Origin: Aquamicrobium aerolatum DSM 21857
Lineage (GTDB): Bacteria > Pseudomonadota > Alphaproteobacteria > Rhizobiales > Rhizobiaceae
DNA: 64,000 nt
Assembly (NCBI RefSeq): GCF_900113935.1
Contig: NZ_FORF01000004.1
Location: 1 to 64,000 of the forward strand
Direction of reading: 5' to 3'
The notes under the pieces are model-generated. The model did not search any database and was not told the DNA's origin. It saw only the letters and a program-made list of their open reading frames with translations. This document shows positions 7,707 to 16,783 of this stretch, in pieces (within the stretch, counting starts at the first letter, position 1; each line of letters starts with the position of its first letter). Position numbers and translations under genes: made by a program.

Positions 7707-8279
7707 TTGACCGACATGATTCAGATCGACCGCACCAAGATCGTGGACGCCTTCGCGCAATTTCTCGCTTCTGCTGATCCTGCGAAGCCAGCCGAGGAAA
7801 TGCTTGACATCCAGACCATCACCCAGCTTGCAGAGAAAGGCCGCGAACTGGCAGCAGCCGGCGCATTCCGAAACAGGACTATTTATTCGGAAACCTGCGA
7901 GCGGCTTATGCGTGAAGGGTACAGCCAAGCGGAAATGGTGGCGATTTCGGAAATCGGCCTTCAGGTCGGACGGGCCGTGAACGCAGCCTTCATGAATGCG
8001 GCCGGCGTCTATAGCAGCACCGCGAAGCTGCTGCGGGCATTCGAGAAGGACGCCGAAGCTGCCAATGATGAGCGGGAAGCCATAGAGGCAGGTGACGAGG
8101 TGCCAGTCATGAGCGATGACGATATCGACGCCAATATGCAGGCTGAGGGCTTCTATTGGGACGAGGAGTCGAAGGGCTACATCGATGCCGACTACCGGCA
8201 CATGGACCCTCAGAGCCTGCATCCGAACGTTGTGGATGCACTCGACCGCGTGACCAAGAAGTACGACCTGGCTCACTAA
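7707..8279 (+). CDS. hypothetical phage protein under the divergent promoter
   Basis: 190 residues from a TTG at 7707, chosen because AGAGGAGA lies 6 bases before it; the next ATG at 7716 would be 15 bases away. The longer frame back to 7644 would start inside the promoter and is rejected. The protein is helical and acidic, with no motif I recognise. The C-terminal part (FYWDEESKGYIDADY) is rich in acidic and aromatic residues. As the first gene rightward it is probably an early phage function. Confidence 0.6.
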   Translation: MTDMIQIDRTKIVDAFAQFLASADPAKPAEEMLDIQTITQLAEKGRELAAAGAFRNRTIYSETCERLMREGYSQAEMVAISEIGLQVGRAVNAAFMNAAGVYSSTAKLLRAFEKDAEAANDEREAIEAGDEVPVMSDDDIDANMQAEGFYWDEESKGYIDADYRHMDPQSLHPNVVDALDRVTKKYDLAH

Positions 8280-8288
8280 CCGCATCCA

Positions 8289-8327
8289 GAACCCGGCGCT
8301 CGTGAGCAGCGGCGCCGGTTCCTTTTC
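8289..8327 (+). terminator. probable intrinsic terminator
   Basis: GAACC-c-GGCGC on the left pairs with GGCGCCGGTTCC on the right with a one-base bulge, followed by TTTTCC. It lies between the 7707-8279 gene and the next small gene at 8350, which has its own ribosome binding site. Confidence 0.55.
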
Positions 8328-8349
8328 CAGACACTGAGGAGCAACACCA

Positions 8350-8595
8350 ATGACCGCAGCATCGCTTGCGGCAGCCGCTACCGGCTTGCCTAGAGATTTC
8401 ACCGACCTCGAAGATCAGGTCATCCGCGTGAAAATCATGTCTTCGATCGCGAATGACCAACTCCAAGACATTTCGACAAAGCATCTTGGTGTTGAGTTCG
8501 AAAAACTCTGCCACCTCGTCCGCGCGACGAATGAACTTGCCGAGCAACTGCTTAGCGATTTCTACGCTGTACCAGGGTGGAGGGCAGCAGCATGA
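8350..8595 (+). CDS. small hypothetical phage protein
   Basis: 81 residues, helical, with a GAGGAGC site 9 bases before the ATG. No recognised family. First of four small genes joined by 4-base ATGA overlaps (8592, 8789, 9034), a tightly coupled operon typical of phage early regions. Confidence 0.55.
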   Translation: MTAASLAAAATGLPRDFTDLEDQVIRVKIMSSIANDQLQDISTKHLGVEFEKLCHLVRATNELAEQLLSDFYAVPGWRAAA

Positions 8596-8792
8596 GCAGA
8601 TCAACCATTATCACGGTTATCGACACACTGGTTGAGGCTCGGGACTTGCTGACCTGCGTGACGGTTCTGCGAGAGCATGACGAGCACGCTACGGCTGACG
8701 ATATTGAGGGCAAGCTTGCCATGGCGATTAAGCGCGCTCTTGCCACTGCCCATGACGTTTACACCATCGAACTGACGAGGGCGGCGGCATGA
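8592..8792 (+). CDS. small hypothetical phage protein
   Basis: 66 residues. I chose the ATG at 8592, which overlaps the previous stop and has GGAGGG upstream, over a frame extension to 8577. The sequence is largely helical, with the central stretch LREHDEHATADDIEGKLAMA. Function unknown. Confidence 0.5.
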   Translation: MSRSTIITVIDTLVEARDLLTCVTVLREHDEHATADDIEGKLAMAIKRALATAHDVYTIELTRAAA

Positions 8793-9037
8793 CCAACGAG
8801 TTTTACATCGAGCACGATTCACCGCTGTCAGATTTGCGGCCTGGGAGATCGTTTGATGAGCGCGCAGCGATATGGCTGGATGCCGCCCATGAATTGGTTT
8901 CCCGTAAGATTGTGTGGGACCGAGAGCTCCATGGGCACGGTGAGGAGGTTTCGCTGCTTCTTACCAACCGGCAGGCCGACCATCTCGCGATGGGGCTAGC
9001 ACTGCTAGCGAGTCATTTCCGGAGGGCAGCAGCATGA
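8789..9037 (+). CDS. small hypothetical phage protein
   Basis: 82 residues, coupled to its neighbours by 4-base overlaps on both sides. The C-terminus (LLLTNRQADHLAMGLALLAS) is a likely amphipathic helix. No family recognised. Confidence 0.5.
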   Translation: MTNEFYIEHDSPLSDLRPGRSFDERAAIWLDAAHELVSRKIVWDRELHGHGEEVSLLLTNRQADHLAMGLALLASHFRRAAA

Positions 9038-9222
9038 CCAACAAATTCGCAATAGACCGCCTAGAAGCCGCGATTGATTGCATCCTCGCTGCGGAGACTT
9101 TAGCGGATGCAGAAAGCAACGTCGCAGAACGGTTCAGCGCTCGCGCTTATCAGTTGGTTTCAGCAGCGATCTACTCGCTCAAGGGCGAGGAAGACCCGCA
9201 AGCGGCGGAACCAGTTTACTGA
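9034..9222 (+). CDS. small hypothetical phage protein
   Basis: 62 residues, helical, last of the coupled set of small genes; GGAGGG lies upstream of its ATG. It begins with MTNKF, close to the MTNEF start of the preceding gene, although the rest differs. Function unknown. Confidence 0.5.
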   Translation: MTNKFAIDRLEAAIDCILAAETLADAESNVAERFSARAYQLVSAAIYSLKGEEDPQAAEPVY

Positions 9223-9279
9223 AGCATCTAACTCTCCGGCTGGCTACCACTTAGGGCTTTATGCCACAGTCGGACCTTC

Positions 9280-9342
9280 GAGCGCTTTTGGGAGAGCGCT
9301 CACCCCTCGCCGTGTTTTGTCTCCTCTCTCCACGGCGAGGGG
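9280..9342 (+). terminator. two consecutive hairpins ahead of the excisionase-like gene
   Basis: GAGCGCT (9280-9286) pairs with AGCGCTC (9295-9301). Directly after it CCCCTCGCCGTG (9303-9314) pairs perfectly with CACGGCGAGGGG (9331-9342), followed by TTCTCT. The second is a strong stem without a full T tract. Together they probably end the small-gene operon and separate it from excision and integration genes. Confidence 0.55.
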
Positions 9343-9365
9343 TTCTCTAACGACAGGGAGGCACC

Positions 9366-9743
9366 ATGAAAGCTGACAACGACAATATTGACCCACATGC
9401 ACCGCTTCGCCTGAAGGATGCAGTGGCAATCGCCTTTCCCAATGGGGGCATGACTGTAGCGGGCTTGAGACGTGAAGCTTTCAGAGGGCGGCTCGTCATG
9501 ATGCGGATCGCAAACAAGGACTTCACGACCCTAGACTATATCGAGGAGATGAAACTGAAATGTCGCGTGCAAGGAAACCAGCCCGACTCTGGTTGCGTCC
9601 AAGCAGCAAGGACCGCGAAGCCGTCTGGATCATCCTCGACGGCGGCAAGCAGTTCAGCACTGGCTGCGGCGAATCTCATCGTGGAGAGGCTGAGCGGGCG
9701 CTATCCGACCACATCGCCAAGAGGTTCCTTGAGAAGCCACTAG
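9366..9743 (+). CDS. excisionase-like DNA-binding protein
   Basis: 125 residues with a strong GGGAGG site. The first 70 residues look like an AlpA/excisionase-type winged helix: PLRLKDAVAIAFPNGGMTVA, then GLRREAFRGRLVMMRI and FTTLDYIEEM. Such proteins sit just before integrases in rhizobial elements and bend DNA at the attachment site to favour excision. The last 60 residues, low in complexity and rich in Ser and Ala, are read out of frame through the start of the integrase gene, an overlap of 184 bases. I recall similar long C-terminal tails in related proteins, so the overlap may be real. Confidence 0.6.
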   Translation: MKADNDNIDPHAPLRLKDAVAIAFPNGGMTVAGLRREAFRGRLVMMRIANKDFTTLDYIEEMKLKCRVQGNQPDSGCVQAARTAKPSGSSSTAASSSALAAANLIVERLSGRYPTTSPRGSLRSH

Positions 9744-10672
9744 AGCGACATCGGGCAGCGGCTGATGTCAGCGTAGCGGAGGTGATAGCTCATTACTTGA
9801 TGGTGAAAGAGCACACCACCCGAAATCCGAAAGACATGGCCGCTAGGGCCAAAAGGCTGCTTGCGTTCTGGGGCGATAAGACACTGGATGATATCACGAC
9901 GCGGACCTGTGGCGAATATGCCAGGCAGCGCGGCTACCAATCAGCAGCTCGTCGAGATCTTGAGGATCTGCGCGCTGCGTGCCGTTTGGCAATTGCAGAC
10001 AATGTAACACGTCACGCCGTCACGGTTACTCTGCCACCGAAACCACGGGGCAGGACAAAGTATCTTGAGCGTAACACGATGGCAAGGTTGATCTGGGCCG
10101 CGTACCGGAAGCGTGAAGTGCAGCGGGGCGTACCAACTAAGAAGAAGGCGACCCTGCACGTTGCACGGTTTCTGATCGTCGCCCTTTATACGGGCAGCCG
10201 TTCAAGTCGTGTATGGCAGGCATCCTTCGTGCAGGAGCCAGATCGTCCATTCATCGACCTAGAACAAGGCGTGTTCTACCGGCTGCCTGAAACAGAGCAG
10301 GAGGCACACAACAAGAAGGCGCCCCCGATACGCCTCCCTGAGCGGTTGCTTGCCCATATGCGGCGCTGGCGTCGGATGGGCTCGCGTTACGTGGTCGAAT
10401 ATCAGGGCAGGCCAGCGGACCCTAAGAGGGCATTCCGCAACCTTGTGAACGATGTCCTGGGCGAGGATGCCGAGGGCGTTGTGCGCCATACCATGCGACA
10501 CACAGCGGCGACGTGGCTGATGCAGGGTGGTGTCGATACGTGGCAAGCGTCCGGCTATCTCGGAATGACGCGCGAGACATTAGAAAAGACCTACGGCCAC
10601 CACCACCCAGACTATCAGGGCGAGGTGGGATCAGCGTTCACAACTGGAAAAGCAGGCAGGGCGCGGGAGTGA
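9560..10672 (+). CDS. tyrosine recombinase (phage integrase)
   Basis: 370 residues. An SAM-like core-binding domain spans about residues 70-150, and the catalytic domain follows. Visible catalytic elements are the arginine in YTGSRSSRV (about 215), the HTMRHTAATWL motif with His and Arg (about 310), and the nucleophile tyrosine in EKTYGHHHPDY (about 345). It would integrate and excise the prophage by recombination at tRNA-Pro, which lies 67 bases downstream in the opposite direction. It starts within the excisionase-like gene at an ATG with a weak upstream site, consistent with coupled translation. Confidence 0.93.
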   Translation: MSRARKPARLWLRPSSKDREAVWIILDGGKQFSTGCGESHRGEAERALSDHIAKRFLEKPLERHRAAADVSVAEVIAHYLMVKEHTTRNPKDMAARAKRLLAFWGDKTLDDITTRTCGEYARQRGYQSAARRDLEDLRAACRLAIADNVTRHAVTVTLPPKPRGRTKYLERNTMARLIWAAYRKREVQRGVPTKKKATLHVARFLIVALYTGSRSSRVWQASFVQEPDRPFIDLEQGVFYRLPETEQEAHNKKAPPIRLPERLLAHMRRWRRMGSRYVVEYQGRPADPKRAFRNLVNDVLGEDAEGVVRHTMRHTAATWLMQGGVDTWQASGYLGMTRETLEKTYGHHHPDYQGEVGSAFTTGKAGRARE

Positions 10673-10739
10673 TTTCATCAATCATTGCCGTATTCGTTGC
10701 CGTAGATTTTTGGAGGTGCTGTTAAGCCTTTGATTTAAC

Positions 10740-10770
10740 TGGTCGGAGTGAGAGGATTCGAACCTCCGAC
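10740..10770. other. probable attachment site (attR) in the tRNA-Pro 3' end
   Basis: The tRNA's 3' end, including the CCA and T-arm, points toward the integrase. Tyrosine integrases of this type commonly use the 3' end of a tRNA as core site and rebuild it on insertion. The matching copy should lie beyond the left edge, so the core length cannot be read here. Confidence 0.55.
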
Positions 10771-10816
10771 CCCGTCGTCCCGAACGACGTGCGCTACCAG
10801 GCTGCGCTACACTCCG
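10740..10816 (-). tRNA. tRNA-Pro (anticodon CGG)
   Basis: Read on the minus strand, the acceptor 5' arm CGGAGTG (10816-10810) pairs with CACTCCG (10750-10744), followed by discriminator A and an encoded CCA (10742-10740). The anticodon stem CGTCG/CGACG holds the loop TTCGGGA, giving anticodon CGG. The T-arm has GGTTCGAATCC. The whole is 77 bases, a normal tRNA-Pro. Confidence 0.97.
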
Positions 10817-10899
10817 TGACCAGTGGTCGGGCTTATAGCGCCCGACGACATCGTCTGCAAGCGCTGGGCATTGCAGAATTAAGAGATTTTTTGGTGTCG

Positions 10900-12366
10900 T
10901 CAGTAGGGACTGTCCACATCGCCGGTTTCGACATAGACCGCCTTCAGCTGTGAGTAGTGTCCGAGCGCCGCGAGCGAATTTTCGCGTCCGATGCCCGACT
11001 GCTTGTAGCCGCCGAACGGTACTTCTGCGGGGGCCAGATTGTAGGTGTTGATCCAGCAGCTGCCTGCCTTGATGTTGGCAATGACCCGATGCGCGCGGGC
11101 GATGTCGCGGGTGAACACGCCGGCTGACAGGCCAAACACGGTGTCGTTGGCGCGCGTGATTGCCTCGTCCTCGTCGGAGAATGTCAGCACGCTCATCACC
11201 GGGCCGAAAATCTCCTCACGCGCGATCCGCATGTCGTCGGTCACATTGGTGAAGATCGTCGGTTCGATAAAAAAGCCGCCCTCAAATCCCTGCAGCACCG
11301 GCACGCCTCCGCCATGGTGCAGGGTCGCGCCTTCGCCACGCCCGATGTCGACATAGCCAAGCACCTTTTCGTGCTGTGCCTTGTTGATCAGCGGCCCCAT
11401 CTGGGTATCGGGATCGAGCGGGTCGCCGATGCGGATCTTCTTGGTCCGCTCGGTCAGCCTGTCGAGGAACTGTTCGTAGATGCCGTTCTGCACATAGACG
11501 CGGGTGCCGTTGGAGCACACCTGGCCGGTGGAGTAGAAATTGGCGAGCATCGCGCCGCCCACGGCGTTTTCGACATCGGCGTCATCGAAGATGACCAGCG
11601 GCGACTTGCCGCCGAGTTCCATCGTCGCGTGCTTCATGTGCGAGCCGGCGAGCGCCAGAACCTTCTTGCCGGTCGGCACCGAGCCGGTCAGCGAAACCTT
11701 CGCCACTTCCGGGTGCCCGGCCAAAGCCGCGCCAACATCGCCAAATCCTTGCACGACGTTGAACAGCCCGTCCGGCAGGCCTGCTTCCGAGTAGATCTCG
11801 GCGAGCGCCAGCGCCGACAGCGGTGTGTTTTCCGACGGCTTGAACACCATCGCATTGCCCATGGCGAGCGCAGGCGCGGACTTCCACGCCGCGCCCTGCA
11901 TCGGGTAGTTCCAGGCGCCAACACCCACGCACACACCCAGCGGCTCGCGCCTTGTATAGGCAAAGGGACCGCCGCCAAGGTCGATATAGTCGCCATTGTA
12001 GCCCGCAACGACGCCGCCGAAAAACTCCAGCGCTTCGGCTGCGGACAGCGGGTCTGCAACGATCGTCTCCTGGATTGCCTTGCCGGTGTCGAGCGTTTCG
12101 AGACGCGAAAGCTCCTCGTTGCGCTCGTGGATCAGGTCGGCAGCCTTGCGCAGGATGCGGCCACGGTCGGCAGGACGCATGCGCGCCCACTCGGCCTGTC
12201 CAACGCGCGCCGCTTCCACCGCCAGTTCGATGATGTTCGGGGTTGCGGCGTGGATGCGCGCAATCACTTCGCCGGTCGCGGGATAGATGACGTCGAATGG
12301 CTGTCCCTGCTCGTCGTCGACATAGCTGCCATTGATGTAGTGCGATGCCTTCGGCTGTGCGCGCAT
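10900..12366 (-). CDS. betB: betaine aldehyde dehydrogenase
   Basis: 488 residues from an ATG at 12366 with AGGAG seven bases upstream; the frame extends further to 12447 but that part overlaps nothing useful. It is an aldehyde dehydrogenase superfamily member: the ELGGKSP motif carries the general-base glutamate and the GQVCSNGTR stretch the catalytic cysteine. It oxidises betaine aldehyde to glycine betaine using NAD+, in the cytoplasm, for osmoprotection or as a first step in choline catabolism. It is the last gene of betI-betA-betB, 44 bases after betA. Confidence 0.95.
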   Translation of the reverse strand: MRAQPKASHYINGSYVDDEQGQPFDVIYPATGEVIARIHAATPNIIELAVEAARVGQAEWARMRPADRGRILRKAADLIHERNEELSRLETLDTGKAIQETIVADPLSAAEALEFFGGVVAGYNGDYIDLGGGPFAYTRREPLGVCVGVGAWNYPMQGAAWKSAPALAMGNAMVFKPSENTPLSALALAEIYSEAGLPDGLFNVVQGFGDVGAALAGHPEVAKVSLTGSVPTGKKVLALAGSHMKHATMELGGKSPLVIFDDADVENAVGGAMLANFYSTGQVCSNGTRVYVQNGIYEQFLDRLTERTKKIRIGDPLDPDTQMGPLINKAQHEKVLGYVDIGRGEGATLHHGGGVPVLQGFEGGFFIEPTIFTNVTDDMRIAREEIFGPVMSVLTFSDEDEAITRANDTVFGLSAGVFTRDIARAHRVIANIKAGSCWINTYNLAPAEVPFGGYKQSGIGRENSLAALGHYSQLKAVYVETGDVDSPY

Positions 12367-12410
12367 GAAGTGAACTCCTGTCTCTGGCCCGGCGGTGGCC
12401 TGACGTCTGG

Positions 12411-14063
12411 TTAGCGGTCGGATGTCTGCCAGCGCGGGTTGATCCACGGTTCCTGGTTCGACGGGCTGAGTGGCTGGCGGCCCAGAATGTGATCCGACGC
12501 CTTTTCACCTACCATAATGGATGGTGCATTGAGATTGCCATTAGTGATGCGCGGAAAAATCGAGGAATCCGCAACGCGCAGCCCGTCGACGCCGATGACG
12601 CGGCATTCGGGATCAACGACGCTCATCGGATCGTCCGCTCGGCCCATCCGGCAGGTGCCGCATGGGTGATAGGCGCTTTCCGCGTGGTCCTTGATGAACG
12701 CGTCGAGTTCTTCATCGCTCTGAACCTGCGCGCCGGGCGAAATTTCCGCGCCACGATAGGGCGTGAACGCGTCCTGCCCGAAGATTTCGCGCGTCAGCCG
12801 GATGCAGTGGCGGAAGTCTGCCCAGTCGTCGGGATGCGACATGTAGTTGAAGCGGATCACGGGATCTGCCCACGGGTCGGACGAGCGAAGGGTGACCGAT
12901 CCGCGCGACTTCGAGCGCATCGGGCCGACATGCGCCTGAAACCCGTGCGAGTTCGCCGCCGCCTTGCCGTCATAGCGGATGGCGACGGGGATGAAGTGGT
13001 ACTGGATATCCGGATAGTCGACGCCCGCCGCCGAGCGCAGGAATGCCGCCGCCTCGAAATGGTTTGATGCGCCGAGGCCCGATTTCAGGAATAGCCATTG
13101 CGCGCCGATCAGCGCCTTGGAGAACAAGTTGAGCTTCGAATAGAGCGTGATCGGCTGGATGGATTCCTGCTGGATGTAGAGTTCCATGTGGTCTTGCAGG
13201 TTCTGTCCGACGCCGGGGCGATCGGCGACCACGTCGATGCCATGCTCCCGCAGATGCTCTGCCGGGCCGACGCCCGACAGCATCAGCAGTTTCGGGGAAT
13301 TCAGCGGCGACGCGGCGATGATGACCTCGCGGCGCGCGCGCACGGTCTGCGCCTGGCCCCGGATTTCCACCTCCACGCCGGTCGCGCGTTGGTTCTCGAT
13401 CACCACGCGTCGGGCAAATCCATTGATAAGCCGCACATTGCCGCGCTTCAGGGCAGGGCGCAGATAGGCATTCGCCACCGACCAGCGCCGTCCCATATGG
13501 ATGGTCTGTTCCATCGGTCCGAAGCCTTCCTGCTTCGAGCCGTTATAGTCGTCGGTCAGTTCGAACCCGGCTTGCTTTCCAGCCTCGATGAACGCGGCAT
13601 AAAGCGGGTTCTGTCGTGGGCCGCGCTGGATGTGCATCGGGCCTTTGGTGCCGCGCCAGCCGGCCTCGCCACCGTGCGAATGCTCCATCCGCTTGAAGTA
13701 GGGCAAGACGTCCGCATAGCTCCAGCCGGTTGCGCCTTCCTCGGACCAATGGTCGTAGTCGCGGGCATGGCCGCGCACATAGACCATGCCATTGATCGAC
13801 GACGACCCGCCGATGACCTTGCCGCGCGGCGTTGCCAGCACGCGCCCGCCCAGATGCGGTTCGGGTTCGCTCTTCAGCCCCCAATCATAGCGCTTCATGT
13901 TCATCGGGAAGGAGAGGGCGGCGGGCATCTGGATGAACGGCCCGATATCGGTGCCGCCATATTCGATCACCGCAACCGAGTGCTTGCCGTCTTCCGAGAG
14001 GCGATAGGCCATGGCAGCACCCGCCGAGCCTGAACCGATGATGACGAAATCTGCTTCATGCAT
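12411..14063 (-). CDS. betA: choline dehydrogenase
   Basis: 550 residues starting at the ATG at 14063, which begins [15 protein letters not shown], the FAD-binding GxGxxG of GMC oxidoreductases. The signature [19 protein letters not shown] follows at about residue 80, and the C-terminal catalytic region with HPCGTCRMG and [15 protein letters not shown] is present. The enzyme oxidises choline to betaine aldehyde at the membrane. It follows betI by 4 bases and precedes betB. Length is normal for the family. Confidence 0.96.
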   Translation of the reverse strand: MHEADFVIIGSGSAGAAMAYRLSEDGKHSVAVIEYGGTDIGPFIQMPAALSFPMNMKRYDWGLKSEPEPHLGGRVLATPRGKVIGGSSSINGMVYVRGHARDYDHWSEEGATGWSYADVLPYFKRMEHSHGGEAGWRGTKGPMHIQRGPRQNPLYAAFIEAGKQAGFELTDDYNGSKQEGFGPMEQTIHMGRRWSVANAYLRPALKRGNVRLINGFARRVVIENQRATGVEVEIRGQAQTVRARREVIIAASPLNSPKLLMLSGVGPAEHLREHGIDVVADRPGVGQNLQDHMELYIQQESIQPITLYSKLNLFSKALIGAQWLFLKSGLGASNHFEAAAFLRSAAGVDYPDIQYHFIPVAIRYDGKAAANSHGFQAHVGPMRSKSRGSVTLRSSDPWADPVIRFNYMSHPDDWADFRHCIRLTREIFGQDAFTPYRGAEISPGAQVQSDEELDAFIKDHAESAYHPCGTCRMGRADDPMSVVDPECRVIGVDGLRVADSSIFPRITNGNLNAPSIMVGEKASDHILGRQPLSPSNQEPWINPRWQTSDR

Positions 14064-14067
14064 GCCT

Positions 14068-14655
14068 TCACCTCTTCGAAGATGCGACAGCCATGTCGAC
14101 GTGGGATTCAACCAGATGGATCGCGCTCTTCGGGTCGGGCGCGCCCTGTTTCAGCGCGCGTCGGATGTAGAGCCCGTCGATCAGCGCGGCGATGCTTTCG
14201 GCTGTTTGCAGGGCGCTCTCGCGCGCCATCAGTTCCGTCAGGCCACTCATCAGGTTCGAGTGAAGCCGGTTTGCGTAGACCCGAAGCAGCCGGCGCATGG
14301 CAGGGGAGCGCTGCGCCTCGACGTAAAATGCCAGCCACGCGGCGATGGTCGCGCTGCGAAACTGCGCCTGCGAGAAATTTACCTCGATGATCGCCCTGAC
14401 GCGGTCATATGGGCTGCGCGCCTTGCGCAGGGCGGCGACGGTGTCAGTACCAAGCTCCCGCAGAAGATGGCGCATCGTCGCCTGTAACAGGTCATCCTTG
14501 GCCCCGAAATAATGGTGCGCCAGCGCGGACGACACGCCAGCGCGCCCCGCAATGTCCGACATCGTCACATCCAGCGAGCCACGCTCGCCGATGGCGAGGA
14601 TGGCGGCATCGATCAGCGCCTTGCGGCGCAGCGGTTCCATTCCAACTTTGGGCAT
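14068..14655 (-). CDS. betI: TetR-type repressor BetI
   Basis: 195 residues. I chose the ATG at 14655 ([11 protein letters not shown], the usual BetI start) with AGGAG seven bases upstream. The N-terminal helix-turn-helix spans about residues 25-55 ([20 protein letters not shown]). In known systems BetI represses the bet genes and is released by choline. A near-perfect palindrome of the right kind lies 28 bases upstream. No betC (choline sulfatase) gene is present next to it, unlike in Sinorhizobium. Confidence 0.94.
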   Translation of the reverse strand: MPKVGMEPLRRKALIDAAILAIGERGSLDVTMSDIAGRAGVSSALAHHYFGAKDDLLQATMRHLLRELGTDTVAALRKARSPYDRVRAIIEVNFSQAQFRSATIAAWLAFYVEAQRSPAMRRLLRVYANRLHSNLMSGLTELMARESALQTAESIAALIDGLYIRRALKQGAPDPKSAIHLVESHVDMAVASSKR

Positions 14656-14682
14656 CTGCAATCTCCTGCCAGCAATCTAATT

Positions 14683-14702
14683 TTGATTGACTGGTCAATC
14701 AA
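14683..14702 (-). promoter_or_regulatory. BetI operator
   Basis: TTGATTGAC-TG-GTCAATCAA: nine-base perfect arms around a 2-base centre, 28 bases upstream of the betI ATG. The arms match the TTGA-type BetI boxes known from enteric and rhizobial bet operons. It lies between betI and the divergent thiolase gene, so it could affect both. Confidence 0.8.
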
Positions 14703-14824
14703 TAAAAATCTCTCCGACGGCTGGAAGGCGGTGCTTTACTGCACTGCACAACTAGGTCATCAATGAACTAAGAGCGTGCCGAGCGACGGTCGTGCATGCT
14801 ATGATGACGCAGGGAGAGAGTTGC

Positions 14825-15991
14825 ATGACTGCTTGTATTGTTGGCTGGGCGCATTCGCCTTTCGGAAAGCTGGCTGACGAGACGCTGGAAAGCCTCATCG
14901 TCAAGGTCGCGACCGACGCGCTGGACCATGCCGGCATCGGTCCGGACGACGTCGACGAGATCGTGCTTGGCCATTTCAACGCCGGCTTTTCCGCGCAGGA
15001 TTTCACCGCCAGCCTCGTTCTGCAGGCCGACGACCGCTTCCGGTTCAAGCCGGCCACCCGCGTTGAGAACGCCTGCGCCACGGGTTCGGCGGCGGTGCGT
15101 CAGGGGATCCGCGCCATCGAGGCCAAAGCGGCGCGCGTCGTGCTGGTTGTCGGTGCCGAGCAGATGACGACGACCCCCGGCCCACAGATCGGCCAGAACC
15201 TTCTGCGCGCGTCCTACCTGCCGGAAGATGGCGATACGCCTGCGGGCTTTGCCGGTGTCTTCGGCAAGATCGCCGCAGCCTACTACCAGCGCCATGGCGA
15301 CCAGACCGATGCGCTGGCACGCATTGCCGCCAAGAACCACAAGAACGGCGTCGACAATATCTATGCCCAGATGCGTAAGGATTTCGGCTTCGAGTTCTGC
15401 CGTACCGAGAGCGAGCGCAATCCTTATGTCGCTGGCCCGCTAAAGCGCACTGACTGTTCGCTCGTCTCCGACGGCGCTGCGGCCATCGTGCTCACCGATG
15501 CCACCACGGCGCTGTCGATGCGCCGCGCCGTCGCCTTCCGCGCCAATGAACACGTGCAGGATTTCCTGCCGATGTCCAAGCGCGACATCCTTTTGTTTGA
15601 AGGCTGCGAGGAAGCCTGGGCGCGCGCGCTGCGCAATGCCGGCATCACGCTTGATGATCTGTCCTTCGTTGAAACCCACGACTGCTTCACCATCGCGGAG
15701 CTGATCGAGTACGAGGCCATGGGCCTTGCCAAGCGGGGTGAGGGCGGCAAGATCGCGCTTGAAGGCCAGACCGAAAAGGGCGGGCGTCTGCCGGTTAATC
15801 CTTCGGGCGGCTTGAAGGCCAAGGGGCATCCGATCGGCGCCACCGGCGTGTCGATGCACGCTCTGACGGCGGCTCAGCTCACCGGTGAAGCCGGCGGCAT
15901 CCAGGTCGAGGGTGCCAAGATCGGCGGCATCTTCAACATGGGCGGCGCTGCCGTTGCCAACTACGTGTCGATTCTCGAACGGATCAAATGA
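14825..15991 (+). CDS. thiolase family protein (acetyl-CoA acetyltransferase, SCP-x type)
   Basis: 388 residues from the ATG at 14825, which has GGGAGAG upstream; an earlier start at 14792 lacks one. The nucleophile cysteine is in [11 protein letters not shown] (about residue 82), and [16 protein letters not shown] and [11 protein letters not shown] carry the other conserved active-site residues of thiolases. It would condense or cleave acyl-CoA thioesters; the lipid-transfer-like thiolases often act in side-chain breakdown, so the substrate is unknown. It overlaps the SDR gene by 4 bases and is divergent from betI. Confidence 0.88.
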   Translation: MTACIVGWAHSPFGKLADETLESLIVKVATDALDHAGIGPDDVDEIVLGHFNAGFSAQDFTASLVLQADDRFRFKPATRVENACATGSAAVRQGIRAIEAKAARVVLVVGAEQMTTTPGPQIGQNLLRASYLPEDGDTPAGFAGVFGKIAAAYYQRHGDQTDALARIAAKNHKNGVDNIYAQMRKDFGFEFCRTESERNPYVAGPLKRTDCSLVSDGAAAIVLTDATTALSMRRAVAFRANEHVQDFLPMSKRDILLFEGCEEAWARALRNAGITLDDLSFVETHDCFTIAELIEYEAMGLAKRGEGGKIALEGQTEKGGRLPVNPSGGLKAKGHPIGATGVSMHALTAAQLTGEAGGIQVEGAKIGGIFNMGGAAVANYVSILERIK

Positions 15992-16731
15992 AACCATCGG
16001 CGATCATCACGGGCGGCGCATCCGGCATCGGCCTTGCCACTGCCGAATGGCTGCTCAATGACGGGTGGCCGGTCGCGATCATCGACGCCGACCCCGAAGC
16101 GCTTGCCATTGCAGAGGACGTTCTCAATGGCGAGAATGCCCTTTTCCTGACCGCAGACGTCACCGACGAGGAACTCGTCGACGACGCTTTCGATCAGGTG
16201 GTCGATGCGCTTGGTCCCATCGGCGGGCTGGTCAACTCTGTCGGCCTCGCTCAGGACGTCCCGGTGCTTGAAACGACTGCCGAGCTTCTGCGCGAATTGC
16301 TGGACGTCAATCTCGTCGGGCCGTTCATTGCGGCGCGCGCGGCGGTCGAGCGCATGGGCGAAACGCTTTCCATCGTCAATCTGGCATCCGTTTCGGCACT
16401 GCGCGCCAATCATGGCCGCGCTGCCTATGGCGCGTCCAAGGCCGGGCTGAAGATGCTGTCCGAGGTGATGGCGGTCGAGCTCGCGCATGTCGATGTGCGG
16501 GTGAATTGCGTTGCGCCGGGGCCGGTCGATACCCAGTCGACGGCCCGTCGCCATGACGACATGACCCGCCGACATTGGCTAGACCGGCTTCCACAGCGTC
16601 GCTATGGCGCGCCTGACGAGGTTGCGGCGGCCATCGCCTTCCTGCTTTCGCCGGAAGCCAGCTACATCACCGGCCAGACCCTGGCCGTCGATGGCGGTTT
16701 CTCCGCCGCCGGGATTGTCCGGTTCGATTGA
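15988..16731 (+). CDS. short-chain dehydrogenase/reductase
   Basis: 247 residues of the classical SDR fold. The cofactor site is TGGASGIG at residues 8-15, the catalytic serine is in NLASVSA, and the YGASK motif supplies Tyr and Lys. The usual NNAG is replaced by VNSVG, a variant. The C-terminus has [13 protein letters not shown], typical of FabG-like enzymes. It is translationally coupled to the thiolase, so the two probably act on consecutive CoA-linked intermediates. The substrate is not evident. Confidence 0.9.
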   Translation: MKPSAIITGGASGIGLATAEWLLNDGWPVAIIDADPEALAIAEDVLNGENALFLTADVTDEELVDDAFDQVVDALGPIGGLVNSVGLAQDVPVLETTAELLRELLDVNLVGPFIAARAAVERMGETLSIVNLASVSALRANHGRAAYGASKAGLKMLSEVMAVELAHVDVRVNCVAPGPVDTQSTARRHDDMTRRHWLDRLPQRRYGAPDEVAAAIAFLLSPEASYITGQTLAVDGGFSAAGIVRFD

Positions 16732-16783
16732 GGCCTTGCCGGCATCACGCGATGCCGCCGCAAACTGCAAAATCTGGTGAGAA

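Larger units (their letters stand above)
1..10760. mobile_element. right-hand end of an integrated, apparently incomplete prophage
   Basis: The integrase is next to tRNA-Pro at one end, and phage tail genes lie further in. Gene style changes sharply at the tRNA: many short overlapping genes of unknown function to the left, ordinary chromosomal operons to the right. The visible part carries a tail chaperone, tape measure and tail Z genes but no baseplate, fibre, lysis or head genes, and one gene is broken by an insertion sequence. The left end and head genes, if present, are outside the window. The right boundary is set at the tRNA T-arm and is inferred. Confidence 0.7.

Noticed and set aside
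11314-12414. 366-codon open frame on the plus strand
   Set aside because: Antisense to betB, with no motif; the dehydrogenase reading is certain.
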